Assembly (NCBI GenBank): GCA_003538615.1
Contig: DPRT01000182.1
Coordinates: 7,294 to 15,510 of the forward strand
Source: Holophagaceae bacterium
GTDB lineage: Bacteria; Acidobacteriota; Holophagae; Holophagales; Holophagaceae
Direction of reading: 5' to 3'
DNA length: 8,217 bases
How positions within the stretch are numbered: the first letter of the stretch is position 1; every line of letters starts with the position of its first letter. A program made the position numbers and the translations under genes. This document shows, in pieces, positions 6,014 to 8,217 of this stretch. The notes beneath the pieces are model-generated. The model was not told the DNA's origin, did no database searches, and saw only the letters and a program-made list of their open reading frames with translations.

Positions 6014-6751
6014 GTGATCCGCACCCACGCCGCCATCGTCCTCAAAGCCGTGCCCTTTGCCGAGGGCGGGGCTGTGGTGTCGTTCCTGTCCGAGCATGGC
6101 GAGCGCATGTCCGGGCTGGCCAAGGGTGTGAAGAAACCCACGGCCAAGTGGGTGGCGGCCTTCGAGCCCCTCAGCCAGGTGCGGGTGAGCTTCTTTGGAA
6201 AGGAACACACCGAGCTGAAGCGCGTCACGCGCTGCGAGCTGGCCTTCAGCCCGCTCACCCTGGGGCATCTGGAAAGCAGCCTCGTCATGGCCTGCCTGGC
6301 GGATCTGTTCGACCGGGTGGCCCGGGAGGGCGTGGAAGATGACCGGCTCTACCGGCTGCTGAGCGCCTGCGGGAGGGCCCTCAAGGCCGATCCCGGCAAC
6401 GCCCTCGGCATCCTGGCCTATGCGGAGCACTGGCTGCTGCACTGCCTGGGCCTGCTGCCCCACCCCAGGCTCTGTGGCCGCTGCGGGAATGCGGAGGCGC
6501 CTCTGGCCATGCTCAGCCCGGAGCGGGGCTGGTGCTGCCAGGCCTGCACGCCGGTGGACCCCGTGGAGGCCCTGCCGCCGGGCAGTCGGGAGTATCTGCG
6601 CCAGCTGAGGGCGGGGGGCGCCGACGCTGCGCCGAAGATGGATGTCGCTCACGAGGCCCAGACCGCCATCACGGCCCTGCTCCGGGCCCGGCTGCTCCAG
6701 GAGCTGGGCGGCAGCCTGCGAAGCTACGAGGTGCTCTGGCGCACGCTCTGA
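6014..6751 (+). CDS. recO: DNA repair protein RecO
   Basis: RecO is the cytoplasmic recombination mediator that, with RecR, loads RecA onto SSB-coated single-stranded DNA and anneals complementary strands. The protein is 245 residues, the usual size. The N-terminal OB-fold (about 1-78) begins with the characteristic AAIVLKAVPFAEGGAVVSF (6-24) and continues LSGLAKG-like sequence (33-38). The helical domain follows (about 80-150). A zinc-binding site has CGRC (Cys154, Cys157) paired with CCQAC (Cys174 or 175, Cys178), as in RecO proteins that keep the zinc finger. The C-terminus reads LGGSLRSYEVLW, similar to the family's conserved end. The start is GTG 6014, because no in-frame ATG, GTG or TTG lies nearby upstream and homology begins at once. 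A GGAAGG touches the GTG directly, so the ribosome site is atypically placed. It is divergent from the transglutaminase gene and followed by the chemoreceptor-like gene after 68 bases. Confidence 0.93.
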   Translation: MIRTHAAIVLKAVPFAEGGAVVSFLSEHGERMSGLAKGVKKPTAKWVAAFEPLSQVRVSFFGKEHTELKRVTRCELAFSPLTLGHLESSLVMACLADLFDRVAREGVEDDRLYRLLSACGRALKADPGNALGILAYAEHWLLHCLGLLPHPRLCGRCGNAEAPLAMLSPERGWCCQACTPVDPVEALPPGSREYLRQLRAGGADAAPKMDVAHEAQTAITALLRARLLQELGGSLRSYEVLWRTL

Positions 6752-6819
6752 CGGGAGCCTGACCAAACTTGGCCCGCCCGGCCTAGGCGCCGATGGGATG
6801 CCATGGCTTGGGGATGGGC

Positions 6820-8217
6820 ATGAGGTCGGTGGGCTTCTACAGGAAATACCTCGGGACCCGCCGCTGGGTGGGGGACTTGGCCATGCTCCTGGTGCTCGGA
6901 GCCGCAGCCTACCTGCTGTTCCGGACTGCGGCCTCCCTTCAGCCCGGCGAGGCCGCCTTCCTGATGATGGCGATCGCGGGACTGGTGCTGATGGGCCGCC
7001 GCTGGTTCGCCTGGCAGCGGGACCTGGCGCCGGAAAGCTTCCTGTCCGACTGGGCCGGCCGGATCCTCGGCGGAGAACGCGTCCGGCTCGCGCCGCCCGA
7101 GGGCCTCCGGGAAGAGGCCACCCATGTCTCCGCGGCCCTCAACGTTCTGATGGAGGAAGGCCGGCAGGTGGCAGACCGCCTGGAGGCGCTCCAGCGGGCC
7201 ACCACCCGGGAATGGGCGGACCTGGACGGCCTGCTGGCGGAGACGCACCAGCAGCAGGTCCTGGGCCAGGAGGCGAGGGCCGCTGCCGGAGAACGACTGG
7301 AGACCTACAGCCGGGAGCTCCAGGGGGTATTCGAGGGCGCCCTGAGGTTCGACAAGATCGAGCTGGATCAGAGACTTCGGGCGGACCAGAACCGGCTCCA
7401 GGGGCAGGCATTCCAGGCCTCCCTGGAACAGGCGCAGGCGAGGCTGGAACGTCTGGAGACGCTGCTGGAGGAACTCCAGGACACCTTCCCGCGCCTGCGG
7501 CGGGAGGAGGATGCGTTGGGCAGGCTGGCGGATGCGGGCCTCCGGCAGGGCGCCCGTCTGGGCCTGGCTGTGAAGGGCCTGGTCGCCCATACACCGAGGC
7601 TTCTGGAGGAAACCAAGGCGCGGACCGAAGAATTCCGGCGGTTCCGGGCTTCCGCCGATGGCGTGAGGGACCAGGTGGAAGCCCTGGCGCGGCGCATCGA
7701 GGCCTTCCGGGTCGAATCGCAGCATCGCATCAGGTCCTTCGGAGGCGCCCAAGGAGCCATCCAGGTCATCGACCAGGCGGCGCAGCAGACGGGGCTGCTG
7801 GCGGTGAACGCCGCGATCCTCGCGCAGCAGGGCGCCGGAGCCTCGGGGATGCAAGCCATCGGCGGGCGGCTCCGGGGGCTGGCGGACCAGACCTCCCAGG
7901 GCGCCTCCGATCTGGAACGCGCCCTGGATGAGCATCAGCGCGGTCTGGAACGGGAGACGGCTGGACTGTGGGACCTGCAGGAAGTGACCCAGCACTTGAG
8001 GTCGGGGATCCAGGAACTTCTCCACGTGGCGAGCCACCTGGACCACCAGGGGCAGGACTTGGAGCGGGCCCTGGAGATCCACCTGGGACTGGTGGACCAG
8101 GTGCTCCGCGCCTCGGGCCGTGCGGAACTGTCCCTCCACGAGGTGGGGGAGCGCTCCGCGGCGATTGAAGCCGCCCTGGGCCGGCAGTGGGGCGTCGAGG
8201 CCAAGGTGGCGCTGGAG
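6820..8217 (+). CDS. Chemoreceptor-like (MCP-type) membrane coiled-coil protein, partial
   Basis: The frame is open from ATG 6820 for 466 codons to the window edge, so the C-terminus is missing. Other in-frame ATGs at 6793 and 6814 are possible; GGGGA 5 bases before 6820 slightly favours it, and a TAG at 6784 limits extension. A basic N-terminus (RKYLGTRRW) precedes two membrane helices (about 19-36 and 45-59) joined by a loop of roughly 8-10 residues, then GRRWFAWQR. This predicts both ends in the cytoplasm with no periplasmic sensor. The rest is long helical heptads rich in Leu, Gln, Glu and Arg. Residues 313-358 match the methyl-accepting chemotaxis signalling hairpin: QTGLLAVNAAI (323-333) and LRGLADQT (351-358). 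The tip is altered: the Glu and Arg equivalent to Tsr E385 and R388 are Leu334 and Gln337, and one residue appears deleted in the turn. CheA/CheW coupling may therefore be weak or lost. It could act as a membrane-anchored scaffold instead. It may be co-transcribed with recO, since no terminator is seen in the 68-base gap. Confidence 0.85.
   Translation, partial: MRSVGFYRKYLGTRRWVGDLAMLLVLGAAAYLLFRTAASLQPGEAAFLMMAIAGLVLMGRRWFAWQRDLAPESFLSDWAGRILGGERVRLAPPEGLREEATHVSAALNVLMEEGRQVADRLEALQRATTREWADLDGLLAETHQQQVLGQEARAAAGERLETYSRELQGVFEGALRFDKIELDQRLRADQNRLQGQAFQASLEQAQARLERLETLLEELQDTFPRLRREEDALGRLADAGLRQGARLGLAVKGLVAHTPRLLEETKARTEEFRRFRASADGVRDQVEALARRIEAFRVESQHRIRSFGGAQGAIQVIDQAAQQTGLLAVNAAILAQQGAGASGMQAIGGRLRGLADQTSQGASDLERALDEHQRGLERETAGLWDLQEVTQHLRSGIQELLHVASHLDHQGQDLERALEIHLGLVDQVLRASGRAELSLHEVGERSAAIEAALGRQWGVEAKVALE

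Noticed and set aside
6752..6819. Terminator or promoter between recO and the chemoreceptor-like gene
   Set aside because: Only short dyads (CCAA-AC-TTGG, GCCTAGGC) are visible, with no T-run and no credible -35/-10 pair.
6724..8139. Minus-strand open frame of 471 codons opposite the chemoreceptor-like gene
   Set aside because: High-GC antisense shadow. The plus strand has membrane helices and an MCP-like hairpin, which the minus product lacks.

Overview
The window is GC-rich bacterial chromosome (roughly two thirds G+C by eye) packed with genes and with no gene-free stretch over about 80 bases. It contains no tRNA, rRNA, insertion sequence, phage gene or CRISPR array. The mix of genes, codon use and signal-peptide style would fit an acidobacterium of the Holophaga/Geothrix kind. 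That assignment is an inference from general character, because no phylogenetic marker was compared.

Layout from left to right. (1) Positions 1-1621, minus strand: two consecutive genes for small exported, helix-rich proteins. They look like diverged paralogues; the second gene in transcription order runs off the left edge. (2) Positions 1702-3630, minus strand: a twin-ATPase ABC-F protein of the Uup type, starting at TTG. (3) Positions 3704-4207, plus strand: a MarR-family regulator, divergent from uup across a 73-base gap. (4) Positions 4177-5940, minus strand: an exported transglutaminase-like (papain-fold) protein with an intact Cys-His-Asp triad. Its 3' end overlaps the marR 3' end tail to tail by 31 bases. 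(5) Positions 6014-6751, plus strand: recO, divergent from the transglutaminase gene across a 73-base gap with striking mirror symmetry. (6) Positions 6820 to the right edge, plus strand: an inner-membrane, chemoreceptor-like coiled-coil protein with two membrane helices, no sensor domain and a decayed signalling tip. It is cut by the window end.

There is no evidence of one dedicated multi-gene system. The window reads as a housekeeping region (uup, recO) interleaved with lineage-specific envelope and cytoplasmic coiled-coil proteins. The points most worth a second look are the mirror-image motif abutting both start codons between the transglutaminase gene and recO, the shared L-x-A|Q signal-peptide ending in all three exported proteins, the tandem paralogue pair, the duplicated LPGGRW motif flanking the transglutaminase core, and the altered MCP hairpin tip.
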